NCBI RefSeq assembly: GCF_022539665.2
Contig: NC_081336.1
Span: 4,170,221 to 4,234,220, forward strand
Origin: Daphnia carinata
Lineage: Eukaryota; Arthropoda; Branchiopoda; Diplostraca; Daphniidae
Direction of reading: 5' to 3'
DNA: 64,000 nucleotides
The notes beneath the pieces are model-generated. The model made no database searches and had not been told where the DNA came from. It saw only the letters and a list, made by a program, of their open reading frames with translations. Below are positions 1-12,720 of this stretch, piece by piece. Position numbers and translations under genes: made by a program. Each line of letters starts with the position of its first letter. Position 1 is the stretch's first letter.

Positions 1-2118
1 ACCCCTGCTCGTTGGCCGATTCTTTTTAAATAGATAACCTATTGATAATGCGACCGATCGACAAGGAGGACACAATACAGCCCATAGTCGCTGATCAGTT
101 ATCAATAGACTCCCTACACGCCTCTCTTCCGTTCGCCCCTCTCCTTTTGAACTTTCTATCTCTCTCTCGCCATCTCTCTTTTGCTTCCATGTTATTACAT
201 TATCTATATAAATGGGGAGGAAGAAGAAGAAGAGAAAACCCATGTCCGGGTGTTGCGTACACACACGCAGACACACACACACAGGATTGACAATAGGCGG
301 GGAGGGGCCGAACCAATCAAGTAGTAACAGTACCACGACCAATGGTTGACGACAATGAGACCGTCATCGTATGACAGCAGCAGAAGCACAATATCCAGCA
401 ACTTCCTTCCTTCCTTATCTCTCTTTTTTTATTCATCATTTTTTAAAATATATCCCCATACGAACACATCCATTTATTTCCCAGCGATTGCGCGTAGTTA
501 AACAAAAACGCCATGCGCGTTCAAGTGTCGATCATTATCGAAACAAATCACGCCCCATAAGTCAATTTCTGTTTGGGCTTGAACGCCCTATACGAATCAT
601 CGGTCTTCTAATGAATTAGGACAACTAGAACCGAATGTTCTGAATGAGCTCGGGAATCAATTGTATTTGCCGATCATTACCAGAAAATTTCTTTTCTAAT
701 TCTGACATGGAAATACACACACACACACACACACTCTTGTTGATGTTAGTTTTCTTTGATTAAAATCCCTTGCTTTCAATATAACGTAGTCCGTGATCAT
801 ATAATACGCCGGCTGACGAGTTCGTGGTAAAAAATATCGTGATGACTATGAAATATTTTTTTGCGTTGCGCTGTACGAATCATGGCGATGTGTATAGTGT
901 GCACACTAATATCTTAACAATAATGGCCCGTTTGCTATACACTGTTTCCTATTGATACAAGGCCTTCCGTTTACAAATATTTATAAGGATGTTTTCGTGG
1001 CAGGGGAAGAAAAGGGGCGAAAGGATGCGACTTCCATCTTTAAAAAAAAAAAGAAAATAAATAAAAATATGTTTCAGTTTTCTAATGAACGGCGATTGTC
1101 GAAGCTGTTTTTGTACTTGCTCGCCCATCGCTTTATATCTGCTCTATCGCCACCATTGACACGCGCATTTACATTTCTCGTCAAAGCGATTGTTGGTAAC
1201 ACCTCTCCACCTAACGCGCTATACACGGCGGATATATAAACAATCTTGTTTGATTTGTTGGATGATTCGTGCAAACATTAATGGGAATACGTGGAACGCT
1301 TGTTATAATAGAAATAATGTTCCAAGAAATGTGAGACGAGACATCATCACGCCTATACACGTATCCATATTTTTCAAACAAAAATGTTTCTCTATACTTG
1401 ACATCATCATGTCGACCACTTGTTTAAAAATAATATGGTGACACTAACTGGAAAAAGTAGGCTATACACAAGTTTGTTACTTTTAACACGTAACAAGACA
1501 TCATTCTAAGGAATTGGGTGCTAGATGAGAGGGGAGAAAAAAAACGAAGGTCTAAGGCGACACATCGCCTGACAAAATAATAAAAAAAAAGCTACATACC
1601 TGGAAAGTCTATAACAGGAAAAAAAAAAAGAAAAAGAGTGGACGATAATTCGGCTCTGTATTCACGCGCGCACACATAAAGTGCTCGCGCATTGACAAAA
1701 GAAAGAAGAAAAAAAGGCGACCAAAAAGATGATGGGCGTCCCACGTCTTCATCATGACCGAGCTGATTTCCATGGTGTCTACTCGTCAACCTGGCGCTTC
1801 TTTAGACAGTACACAGCAGCTCCTATACAGACATATATATATATACATACAATACACCTGTATATTTACAAGAAAGCCGCTCAGGTTGACAGTCATCTTT
1901 TCTCATCGTCTCTCTGACCGCTCGCATTCGTCCTGTCCATCTTGTGTACAGTGGAAATAGAATGATGCGCAAAGGTAGTATACAGCCCTAGATAGATAGG
2001 CGCTTTTGTATAGTGACGATGCTTATCTCTGTCGCCAAGTCATCATCGTGTCTAATACACCCCGCACTGCCGCTAGCTTCTGATCTTACGTACATAGCTC
2101 GTGGTAGTTTTTCTTAAG

Positions 2119-2149
<31 letters not shown>

Positions 2150-5000
2150 CGTTGATGTTTTGTTCGTGGCCGGGGCAGTACGACGAAATAAAGTCGAATG
2201 TGAAAAGAAAAGCGAGGAAAATGTCAAGATGAAACCAAATAGAAATGATGAAAAAAAAAAAAGAAAAACAATTTGTCATCTTCCCGTCACGATGTCCACC
2301 ATGTCCTTCACTCTTTCACCATCACAAGCATTTTTTTTTTAAATTTTATTTTCTTCCCTGCTTTTAATTCTTCTTGATGACAAGTAGACAAACACGAATA
2401 TAAGATAGGCATCGTACTTTCCCCCTTCCTTTAGCCACGCTATTTGTACAAGAAATCACCTAACACACACACACACGGCGAGTTACATAGATCAATAGCT
2501 TGCCATAAAGCGCAATGGATGTGCACGATAGTTTTAAAAAAGATGCATGTCCGCTGACTGCTCGATCGCGTCGATGATTGTCAAGTTGACATACGTCCGT
2601 TGAGTGGTATAGACTCGGCCGAATAAAGAGAATAGAAGCCGATGACTTGCTCGCTCTCGAGAGTCGTCAATGTGGACAAACTAAAGAGAACTAAAAAAGA
2701 AAAGACATGCACAAGTTAAAAAAAAAAAAATAAATAAAAATGCTGATGGGAACTGTACGATATAGCTGTTGGCTTATTCCGGTTTAGTCACTAAACAATT
2801 TCCCTTTTCATTTCGAATTTTTTTTCTTTTTTCTTTTCATTGCGAGACTTGAAAACTGTCATCTGGTCGGTAGCGACACGAAGCAGCTGAGAGAGTGGAT
2901 CTGAAAAAAAAAAAGAAGAAGCTCTTGCTTTCTTATAAAGCATCAACTATAGACACGGGCTATACACGTATACTAATGGTGGTTGTGGCTGATGTATCTT
3001 CTCATTGCCTTTTTCTTTTTCTTCTGCTTCTTTTTATTCTCTTTAGCCCATCAGCGAGACGCCCATTCCATGTACTCACAGCATCAGGACAACAGGAAAA
3101 AAAAAAAAGAAGTAGCAAGCCTTCTTGACAATCGGCTCGTCTAATCCGCTTACAGAAGTCGAGTCGAAAGGAGAAGACGTAGATAGACATCCAAGCCTGT
3201 ATACTACATAGCCACACAATGTTGGCTTGCTGATGGCTTGCATTAGCCCCCGAGATTTTCTTGGTATGTCGTATACGTGTAGGATATATCTACAGATATT
3301 TGATGCTGTTCTTTGATTTAAAAAATCCTATAGACAGAGAGCTGCTTATATATACGTGAAAGGCTTCCGGGCCGATAATATACGGCGTATAGAGCAGATG
3401 ATTTGCCTATCAGGCATGCAGAGGGTATTTACAGCCTATATAGTTTTGAGTTGTCGTGGTGAGTTTAGACTTTTTCGTGAGGCCTGTTTTTTTAATACAA
3501 TGTTGGCGATGATATGTACAAGTCATTCCATTTCTCTGACCTGTACACACACACAAACATACAAAAAAAAAAACTTTTATTCTTTAAGGCCTATTTTCGA
3601 AAGACGAGAGAAAGTCTCTAATGATCTGGAGGCTTATAAGCCAAGAGAACAAGACAAAGAAGCTATACGAAAAGGAGCTTTACTTTTTTTTAGGGGGTAT
3701 AGTAAATATATATATATATACTATATATACAGGCTCTAATGATAAAAGCTTATTCATACATGAACATGTGCGGATGAAGGAGTGTCTAAAATATGATGTG
3801 TATATGTGACAGCAGGATATATATGTGTATAACTTAACACACACAAAAAAAAATGCTGATGGAAATGCCTGAAAATTGACACCTGCCAAAGAAGAAGAAT
3901 GGCAAACGTTCTTCTCTTTCAACAAAGGGAATCAAAACAGCTGTTTCTTATAAGAAGACAAATCGGAAACTCCTGATCAGCGACGCAGATCAAAGATGAG
4001 AACATCGATAGCCTTAGTATGCATTCCATTGGAATATCTAATAAACTTAAAAACCGTTAGAATGAAGTCAAACCCCGAATTCAACGTAGCACATCAATTT
4101 GCATATCTGGAATATGACAAAAAAAAAAAAAATAAAAGGAACATATCGGTGGTGGCTATGCAAACGATGACCCATCACGTCCATCACAGCAACATATATC
4201 ACCATAATATACACAGCCTGCGTGCCGGTATATACATAATAGCATCATCATCATCGCTGTATCATCGTATATATACCTGGTGGTCAAGTGTGGCTCTTGG
4301 CCGTGTCCTCGACTTGTACTCGTCGTCACAACCCTCCTTCCAGCACAACACATTAAACGAAGTCCGCACTACCTCAACACGACACACGGGACGTAAAAGA
4401 TATATATCGTCAGACACGGTGACTTGGCATGAAAGTCAAGATGGCGCCGCTTCTACATATCCACCAGCACACACACACATACATATCGTCTCTCTTTTTT
4501 CTTTTCTCTTTGGGCCGGGGCCTCTCAAGTGACTATATGCTTTGCCTATACACAGCTGTTGAGCGCGCGTCCTTGTCTTATTGTCGTCCTATATTTACAT
4601 GTACATATTTAAAATACATCCATCTTTATTTTTCTACCTAGGTCACCACAAGGGAGATGTATACCTATCTGTCTTACTCTTATATATAGATATTCACAAT
4701 TCTCATTATGATGTTGAGATCTTGCTCCATCGCGTCTCCGATGTAATCCCCCATCAATTACAATCGTTTATTGGGCCGACTGGGGCTGTCTAAAGACCCT
4801 TTTTTTTCTCTCTTAACATTCATGTATATTGACCGAGCAGAACCCAGAAGCACTTGACGCTTGTGACTGCCGTTCACAAACAGTCATTAACTTGTACGAA
4901 TCGGCTGTTGAGTACTTACAAGGAGAACGAACCTCTTCTTCTGAATCTGTTCGTGTGTGTGTCGACTTTATCTGTATTAGTGTGTCTATATAGCAACGTC
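1..5000. other. Gene-free, microsatellite-rich DNA (desert part 1)
   Basis: I see no supportable gene. Open frames here, the longest of 178 codons at 3996-4532, are low-complexity translations without recognisable domains or a consistent splice pattern. Contents: CA-rich stretches near 251-283 and 715-734, A21 at 2127-2147, an AT tract at about 3706-3731, several A8-A12 runs, and a POU-type octamer ATTTGCAT at 4097-4104. This is the far downstream side of optix, about 33-38 kb from its stop codon. Confidence 0.75.
715..734. repeat. (AC)10 microsatellite
   Basis: Uninterrupted AC dinucleotide tract. It is one of at least ten CA/GT tracts in the optix flank, with others near 5187-5200, 9977-9996, 11446-11465, 23400-23418, 25952-25972 and 44345-44367. 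Confidence 0.95.
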
Positions 5001-8000
5001 TACTTTAGGTATGGCTACTACATTCTATGGACAACACAATGAGACGTTACTTTTATATTTGTTTGACAATGTATTGCTTCTTTTCGAGGGGGCAGAGTAT
5101 GTAGGTGCATAGGCCTATATTCATAGAGACACTAGCGAATGTCCGCCGGCCGAAGGTAAATATAGACACAGCGTTTCATTTTTGTGTGTGTGTGTGTGTG
5201 TTCGCCTATCGATGAAGATCGAACATTTTTTTGTATAGCCCGTCGGTATATGCTTTGCTGGATAAACATTTCAATAGCCCTAATTCATGTTTAACGCGTT
5301 TCAAAAGAAATCGTTTGGCAGTCGAAAGTCAATACTCGAATCAGTTGACATGTAACACAGCGATGATTTTCATTTGAAAATCAACCCAGAGGTCTTATAA
5401 CTTGCGCAATAACGTGCACACTCGAGGACATCCAGCGCTAGATTTCGTTATACTGATCGAACTGATAATGTTGGCGCACGTTATCATTACATAAAATAGT
5501 CGTCGAAATTCATATCCAAGTAAATTGCTGTGTGAGTGTAGAGTCATCCAGTGGACGGCGCCACGTCCATAAAGACGAGACGTTTTCAAACCGGCACATA
5601 CACATTTGTGTGATGTCTGTATATGTCCGAGAGAGAGAGAGAAAATGATGTCTGCGTGTTCTAATGTATATAGATCCCGTCGCACCTGCCCATCATCAGA
5701 GTTAGAAAAGATATACACGAGAGAATTGAGAGCCTCCAAGTCCTTGACTCTTCTATATGTAAATATACACGCACTGGTACTCTCGTCTGTCTACACTATA
5801 CTCATCTTTTTGAAGTGCGTTTTCTTTTAGCTATATTATACAGCCTCCCTGTTATTTGTTACTTTTTTTTTATCTTTTCTTCGCTGCAGCCCAGGAGCCT
5901 TTTAAAAAAACGAGACTCAAAACTGTTGTGTACGCGGATATTAGATATAGCTGCTGTTGGGGGGGGGGGGGCTATAGAACAAATCGACCATGTTTAAAGA
6001 TATACAGCAGTGACGTGGCCCTTTTCCTTTTTCTTTCTTCTTCAAATCTTTGGCTTATTTGTAGGATATCGTTTTTACCTGGTATTATTTGAACTCATTT
6101 TTTTTATGTTTCGTGAATGTTGAGATTGACGGTAAGACGTAGAAGAAAGGGAGCAATGTGGACACACAAAGGGAAGAATGGAAATAATCGATCATATGCT
6201 TGTCTCTGTTTTGAGCTGCGCAGGATAGCGTTCACCCGTTGCAGCGCAAAGATGGCTGCTGCTATTCACGAGGACCAATGATCGTCGGGCGACACCCGCG
6301 CCCCTCCACATCTATATCAAGTATAAAAAAAAGGACAGAAAAGCAAAAAAAAAAAAAAAAGCTATGAAGAACGAAGGCATCGGCTTCGCCTATTGACTGG
6401 ATCACGTCATCATCGGAGGAAAAAGCCAGTCAACATCATCGTGAGGAAAAAAAAAAAAAGGAACGGACGGACTCGCTCATGGGATCTGGCCGTGCATATC
6501 AGCGAAAAAAAAAGAAAGAAAGAAGGAGCTTAGAAAATAAGAGGAGCTCTATAGCTATACAAGTATAAAGATACATGGATGTATAAAAGTCGAGTTGGAT
6601 GGGTGTGATCAAGTGGGTCGTACAAGAGAAGACACAGTAGATATACGTATATACAAAAAAAAAGGGGGGGGGGGAGAAGAGATAGTGGAGGTTGTTGAAA
6701 AAAAAAAAAAGAAACGGACGGATGAAGAGGGGACCAACAACTGCTGTGCAGTACAGCAGCAACGGGATAATGAGGCATTCAAGTTGCCCTCTCTTGGCAC
6801 AATTCAATTCTTCTATCTCCCACCCATGTCGTTCCACTCGCAGTTCTATCCACCGATAGCTTCTTCTATCCCTTTTTTTTATATTTATTTATTTCCCCTT
6901 TTAAATAAAAAAAAGTCTAGTCGGCTATTCGTCGAGCTGCGAACTGCAATTCCACGCCCTCCAACCGCCACCACACCTCCCTAGTTTCTGGCAAACGACA
7001 TCAACGATAACTGCATCTAGAGACTAGTTTTCATTTGATGCTCCCCATCCATCCAACCAGCCTATATCTATCCATCCCCTTTTCTTCTTCTCTTTTATTA
7101 TCGCTTCTTTTTTTTTTTTTATTCATTTTTGCCCTCATTTCCCTGCAGCATCTTCGATTCAGCACTTACTCTTCTTTTTTTTTATATATATAGGTCAATT
7201 TTTTTTCGATTTGAATTTTAAAACAACATGTTGCTGTTTTGAGAAATAAAGGTTTTAAAATATTGTTCGACTTCCGCCAGATAAAAATAGCTTTTCAAAA
7301 ATTGCATGTTGCAATCTTCTATCAATGAATCGCGATTTTGCGCAGCGTTAATGTCTATACATTGTGACCACTATAGTTTTGACTGTTGTAAAAACGTGCG
7401 ATAAAACCGCCCGACATTCACTTCCTGGTATTTATGGATTAGAACCGACTTTTCCCATTCAATAGTTACAACTTTTATATGGGAAAACACGCGTTTCAGA
7501 TGAATCGTCATCACTTCAAAAAGAAAAAAAAAAGAACACGTATTTTATTAGGGACAGTTGACAAGTGTGGGGTTGGTACGTTTTTCCCTTGGTCATAAGT
7601 CACCTGGCTAGAGGCATTTATTTTAACGGTTCGTTTCGAATGTGAATGTCTATCATTTTGGCTACCACAAAAATATAAATAATAATAAAAAAAGAAGCCT
7701 ATATAACGTGAGTAAAACTCTTCGTGTTTATTGCTCCCCATCGTCGTGGTAAAAAATGAGTTGCATCCAATCGAATTTTCACGTGAACAAGGGGAGGAAA
7801 ACATCGTTGCAATTGTTCCCCTTTTTTTATGTTTATTCATATTATATACCTTTTCTATCAAAACGGGGCAGCTTAATGGCTGTGGTGTTCAGTTGTCGTT
7901 CATTTTTCCACCCTTTTTCTTTATCTTATTGCCTACTTGTATGATAACAATTGGTCTACCGCCAAGGCAGTTTAACACGGTCACAGACGACCGACAGCTT

Positions 8001-8400
8001 TCAAAATACGAGATGCAAGTTCAAAATTACGAGTAGCCTTTTGTTTTTTATTCTGTTATGGCTCTTAAGTATAGGTTGGCCCTCTTTTCCAGTCACGTAA
8101 AAACGTTAATGGAAAGATGTTACGATCGTTCTCGTTACACACAGCATTAAGACGATTTCTAGTTTTTTTTTTAATGACGCAAATGTACTGAGAACAAGTC
8201 GATTCATGTTTAACTAATGAAATGTCAGCTATATCATCAATTTCATTATCCTATGAGTTAATGTAGGTGGCCTATTTTTACATGTAGTTTGCTTGTTCTC
8301 ACTTAGATCTACGTTAGCCGCTTCTGTTTGAATATTAACGCCGTTGTTTCACTGACGGGCCTGTCGAACTCACGTTGAAGAGGTTAAAGTATGACTCGTT

Positions 8401-8418
8401 GCAATTAGCGCTAATTGC
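8401..8418. promoter_or_regulatory. 18-bp perfect palindrome with paired TAAT cores
   Basis: GCAATTAGCGCTAATTGC equals its own reverse complement. It contains two inverted ATTA/TAAT homeodomain cores, each in a TAATTGC context, around a GCGC centre. It sits in a relatively complex stretch without microsatellites. The palindrome is seen directly; its role as a dimeric homeodomain site, possibly for optix regulation, is inference. Confidence 0.45.
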
Positions 8419-9005
8419 TGTTGCATCGTAAACGCGACACGTTGTTGTGTGTATTCTAACTTTGAACGCGAAGAGAAACGATTGAATTAAAATAACATGG
8501 CCGTCCAGAAAATAAAAAATAAAAATCAAATGAGGAAGCATAAGAAAAGCTGCTTAAATAAAAAAAAAAAACATCGGGTGCGAGATGAAGCCACGCGCGG
8601 TTTTCTTGACTGGCGAACGTGTGCTGGCGTGCCACCAATCAAAAAGGAGAGTCCCCCCCGTCGTGATTTGAAGCTAACGAGCGGCGACATTCACCGCCAT
8701 CATCATTTGTAGCCGTCGTTATCATCCGTCATCGTCGAAATCCGAACGAGCGCGTCGATGGCCGACATGAACACGGTGACTCTAAAAAAAATATATAAAA
8801 ATGATAATAAAAAGCGCCGGGAATGGATAATTTAAGCCTTGAATTATGCATTCAATTACGTATGGCCGTTTGAGGCCGAAAAGATTGCTGACTTGAAAAG
8901 ATTTCCCCCCGTCAAGCGGTTGATGGTGTACTGCTTTTGCCTACGCAATGTGCTAGATTTCGTACAGTGAATCAGTTATAAAGCCTCATTAGCCAGGCAT
9001 GGGCT

Positions 9006-9013
9006 ATGCAAAT
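9006..9013 (+). promoter_or_regulatory. POU octamer ATGCAAAT
   Basis: Exact match to the octamer recognised by POU-homeodomain factors. A reverse-oriented copy lies at 4097-4104. Single 8-mers are expected by chance in a window this size, so function is only a possibility. It is listed because the surrounding 8930-9410 is low in simple repeats. Confidence 0.25.
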
Positions 9014-11876
9014 TCGGATAGACAAGATGTCTTGCGACAGAGACCTTCACTCCCTTTTTGATCTCATCTCCATCACGTCTCGACGGTAATATGAAGAACC
9101 GCCCTCGCCGAATAGAATTGCTACACCAAAGCCCGTCATTCCCTCCTGTGTTCTGATCGTGACTCGGCTCCCTCAATTTTCTTTAGCTTTCGAAATGATA
9201 GAACACGTCACAGACTATCGAGTCGAACCAACTCTTGCTCATCTATGTATACTTTGAAGAGCGTGAATCTATAGATGTCGAGTTGCCGTTCGTGTAAACG
9301 ACTGTAGACCTTGTCTTGGACGTGCACTGCTATATGCTGTTGCATATCAAATACACAAGAGTCCGAAGGAGCCACACCTATTTGTTCATATTTAAATTTG
9401 TCATTTTCAAAAGACAATTTTATTTAGGCCAGCGTTATGAAAGGTGTGTGGGGCCTGGTACTTAACGACATGTGTAATAACATCCTTTAAAAAGATTGTT
9501 TTATCAAATGAATTTTATTTTTAGAAATTGTGCCTCCATCATGCCGGAAGTGAGATTAGCATCACGTTGTTCGTTAAAAGAAAAAACACTTTCCACATCC
9601 CATTTGTCTTGTGGCTACCGTTTAATGGAAAAAAAAAAAATTTTTTTTAAGACGGTCGACATCGCCAAAAGTATTTAAAGATGATGTATACACTGAAGAG
9701 CGCCAATTATCATCCGTCTGCATATATAGACGTCCAGAACCCCGTGCACTTAACAGCCGAGACGGGTGAGACTTTATTTCCTGAAGAAAATAAGCGACTC
9801 TATGTACATCCATCAAGACAAGAAAGCCAAGTTCACAAAGAAGAAGAATATATATATAAAAAAAAGAAGAGAGTCAGGTCTAAAGTGATTTGGCTAAGTA
9901 TGGGGGCGGGGAGGAGCTATACGTATATACCCGTTCGTTCTATAGCTGAGCAAATAGACAACATCGCTGACTAACTCAAGTGTGTGTGTGTGTGTGTCTT
10001 CCACCCGTTCTATATATTTTATTTTGGCTTTAAAAAAGAAAAAAAGAGAAGAGAGTTGCACTTGATATTATAGATATAGGGCCGTCTGGCTTCAATGTCG
10101 CCTTCATTATGTTGCCGTGCTGTTGAACAAAGCGATTCCAGGTGTCAAACAGCAGTAGTTATCTAGCCAGTAGTCAAACTGCACACTTTCTTTTAGACCT
10201 TTGTTATTCGTGTGTCATGTTGTTGTGTCTCCCCCCTCCTCCTCCTCCCCCCCCCCTCCTTCTGACCTGCCAGTTTCCCACTCTTTTTTTTTTTTGAAGT
10301 GAGGAGGAGCAGCATTAAGAAACTGTGCTGCCACACTATAAGGAGCACGGGAAAAAGCATAAAACATATACTAGCAGCTAGCAGTCGAAAGAGGTGTGTG
10401 TGTGATCAGGGAGGAGAGAAGAATATGAGAGAGGGACGAGTTGGAGCAGAAAACGCGAAGCTCCAGACTTGGCGCCACGTCACTCACAGAACATGAACGT
10501 CCGTCGCTACGATTTTCTTCATGTACATATCGACATTGGCCTGCCACTGAACTGTCTATGCATGATGTTCCAGGTTGTGCACCGGGTCTTATTTTTTTTT
10601 TTTAGAAAATGCTAATACGGTTTGGTGGTATATGTTGAGGCTGTTTGAGTGGTGCGCCACCGCGAATTGCCGCCGTGTTTTGTTTTTTCTTGATAAATAT
10701 CGAACAGTTTGCCAACCTTGTCAGACTTTATTTCTTTCATTCTCATCTTAACGGGTGCGAAGCGAAGAGATTAAACCGACATACAACTAACTGCGTTTAT
10801 CATTTCAAAAAGCGGTGCGCATTCGTTTGCGCACAACGGTTATTTCGAAATGGCCATTAAGTTCCGTGTATTTTCCCATATTTATTTTTGTATTTACCTC
10901 ATTCAATTCGCACTCGAATATCGGATGTGTTATTACCGTTTTCCTTCCGTATTCTCACGACGCTAAATTCACACTAACCGCGCCCTTAACTCGCACGTGT
11001 ACAGTTCAAGACGAAACAAAAATAGATTTTACATAAAAGAAAGAGAACTTTAAAATAATGTTTTTAAAAAAGGCCTTAAAAGGTAATCACGATGACTTGG
11101 GAAATAAAAAAAAAAAAACTAGGGATAGCAGTCGAGCGTGCGGCGATCACCAGTCACATCAGGTTGAAATCATCAAGCGAATAGCTGCTTTGCCTAGATT
11201 ATACGTAAGTGCTCATGCCCTTATTCCTGCTGTGTATAGACAACTAGACACACACGAGTCTATCTATTCTGACTACATAAAACACGTATGGATGTGTGGT
11301 GCATCATGTGCCGGTAATGGTTGCGCTGGTGCTCATCATGGAGTCAACCAGAGAGTTGGAGTGTGTGGGCGTGACACTACATCACTCTCTTTCTGTATCT
11401 CTGCTTCTCTTCCTCTTTTATCTTTCATTTTTTTTTTGTATGTGAGTGTGTGTGTGTGTGTGTGTTTCACCTAAAAAAAAAAAAATAGTTGCCATAAGAA
11501 GAGGGTCGAACGATGGGAGGGAAACCACTACAAGTTCTTATAGTGTAACATTGACTTTGGACTACGTACGAGGGACTCTCAGATGATTATCATTTAATGA
11601 TCGCTCCTCTCTCTCAGTCCTTGATGGAATATGCATATGGAAGTAGGTAGCAGAATGAAACAACCACGTTCCTCCTTATGCCAACTACCATCTCTATTTT
11701 ATGTTCCCTACCGATGTTCGGCTGTTTCACCTTTAGAGACATACGTTTTTGAATTTTATTTAATTTTATTTCACATAGAAGTTTATTTTTATTTTTTTCT
11801 TTGTTGATGCGGTCGAAAGGATGGCCAAGTAGGAGATGGTGGGCGGCGGTACAGAAAGTGCTGGACCATATACTGC

Positions 11877-11900
11877 TGTGTGTGTGTGTGTGTGTGTGTG
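11877..11900. repeat. (TG)12 microsatellite
   Basis: Uninterrupted TG tract, and the second long GT tract within 450 bp (the other is 11446-11465). Such alternating purine-pyrimidine runs can adopt Z-DNA; no function is implied. Confidence 0.95.
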
Positions 11901-12712
11901 CCTATATGAACTAGACAGCGTCAATGATGTCTATTGGCGTATAGGGACGAGATGGATGTAGACTTTAATATGGATGCGTCTTTGTGTATAGGAGCCTCTT
12001 GACGTTGCCCATCAGACCGGCAGCCGCACACTCGAAGACTACTGCGCCGTTTGTTGCTACTTCTGGTGTTGGATACGATTGGGTAAAAAGAGGCGAGGGT
12101 ATAGGGAATATTGAATAACAATTTAAAAATACAATCAAATGTGAGTAGAGTCAATCGGATAGGAAACGCATGTCGCCTTTGTATTTCGTATAAATGGGAC
12201 GTAGAGGTGTGTACATTCAGATGCCATTATTATACATGCGTAACCTAAGTTATAAGCTGTACGTTGGATCTATAGACGCACATATAGAACATTAATGATA
12301 TTTTTCTATGTGAATTAATTTTGGGTTGTTTGATAATCCCAATTTTTAAGTTTGACTTTTTTTTAATAGTGGTATACCTTGAACTGTCAACGATGCAGTT
12401 TTATGGCTGTGTAATCCCAACGAACTCTTTGAGTTTCATTATTATAAGCGAATTTATACGTGTGCCGTTTGAGCCGCATGCACAACAAAGAAGGGGTTAC
12501 GGCGAACGTGACATATCTCGTCGTTTACCGTTCGCATGCATAATAAATGACGGCTCTTTTTGTTGAATCCCACTTCACTAGGCAATGTCAATGTTTCAAA
12601 TCGACTTCTGTTTCGTTACATCTTTAGCCATCAGCCGAGCTGTTGTAGATAACAGCGTAGGGATTGCAAAACCTTTGTCAAATACGTCAGTAGATTCCAT
12701 CTCAGCCTTCAT

Positions 12713-12720
12713 TGACGTCA
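12713..12720. promoter_or_regulatory. CRE palindrome TGACGTCA
   Basis: Perfect CREB/ATF consensus palindrome, preceded 29 bp upstream by the related half-site ACGTCA within AATACGTCAG. It lies inside a roughly 270-bp block (12,570-12,840) free of homopolymers, which is unusual in this desert. A regulatory role is inferred from motif and context only. Confidence 0.35.

Larger units (their letters stand above)
5001..10300. other. Gene-free DNA with complex patches (desert part 2)
   Basis: No supportable gene. Simple sequence includes a GT tract near 5187-5200, G13 at 5959-5971, A16 at 6345-6360, an A-run followed by G11 at 6664-6674, and a pure pyrimidine tract at about 10,229-10,262 rich in CCT. 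Two patches are less repetitive and could be regulatory: 8330-8790, which includes an 18-bp palindrome at 8401, and 8930-9410, which includes a POU octamer at 9006. A copy of the palindromic octamer TAGGCCTA lies at 5110-5117. Confidence 0.7.

Noticed and set aside
3996-4532. 178-codon plus-strand open frame in the desert
   Set aside because: Translation is low-complexity, starts and ends in repeat-rich DNA, and shows no domain or splice context.
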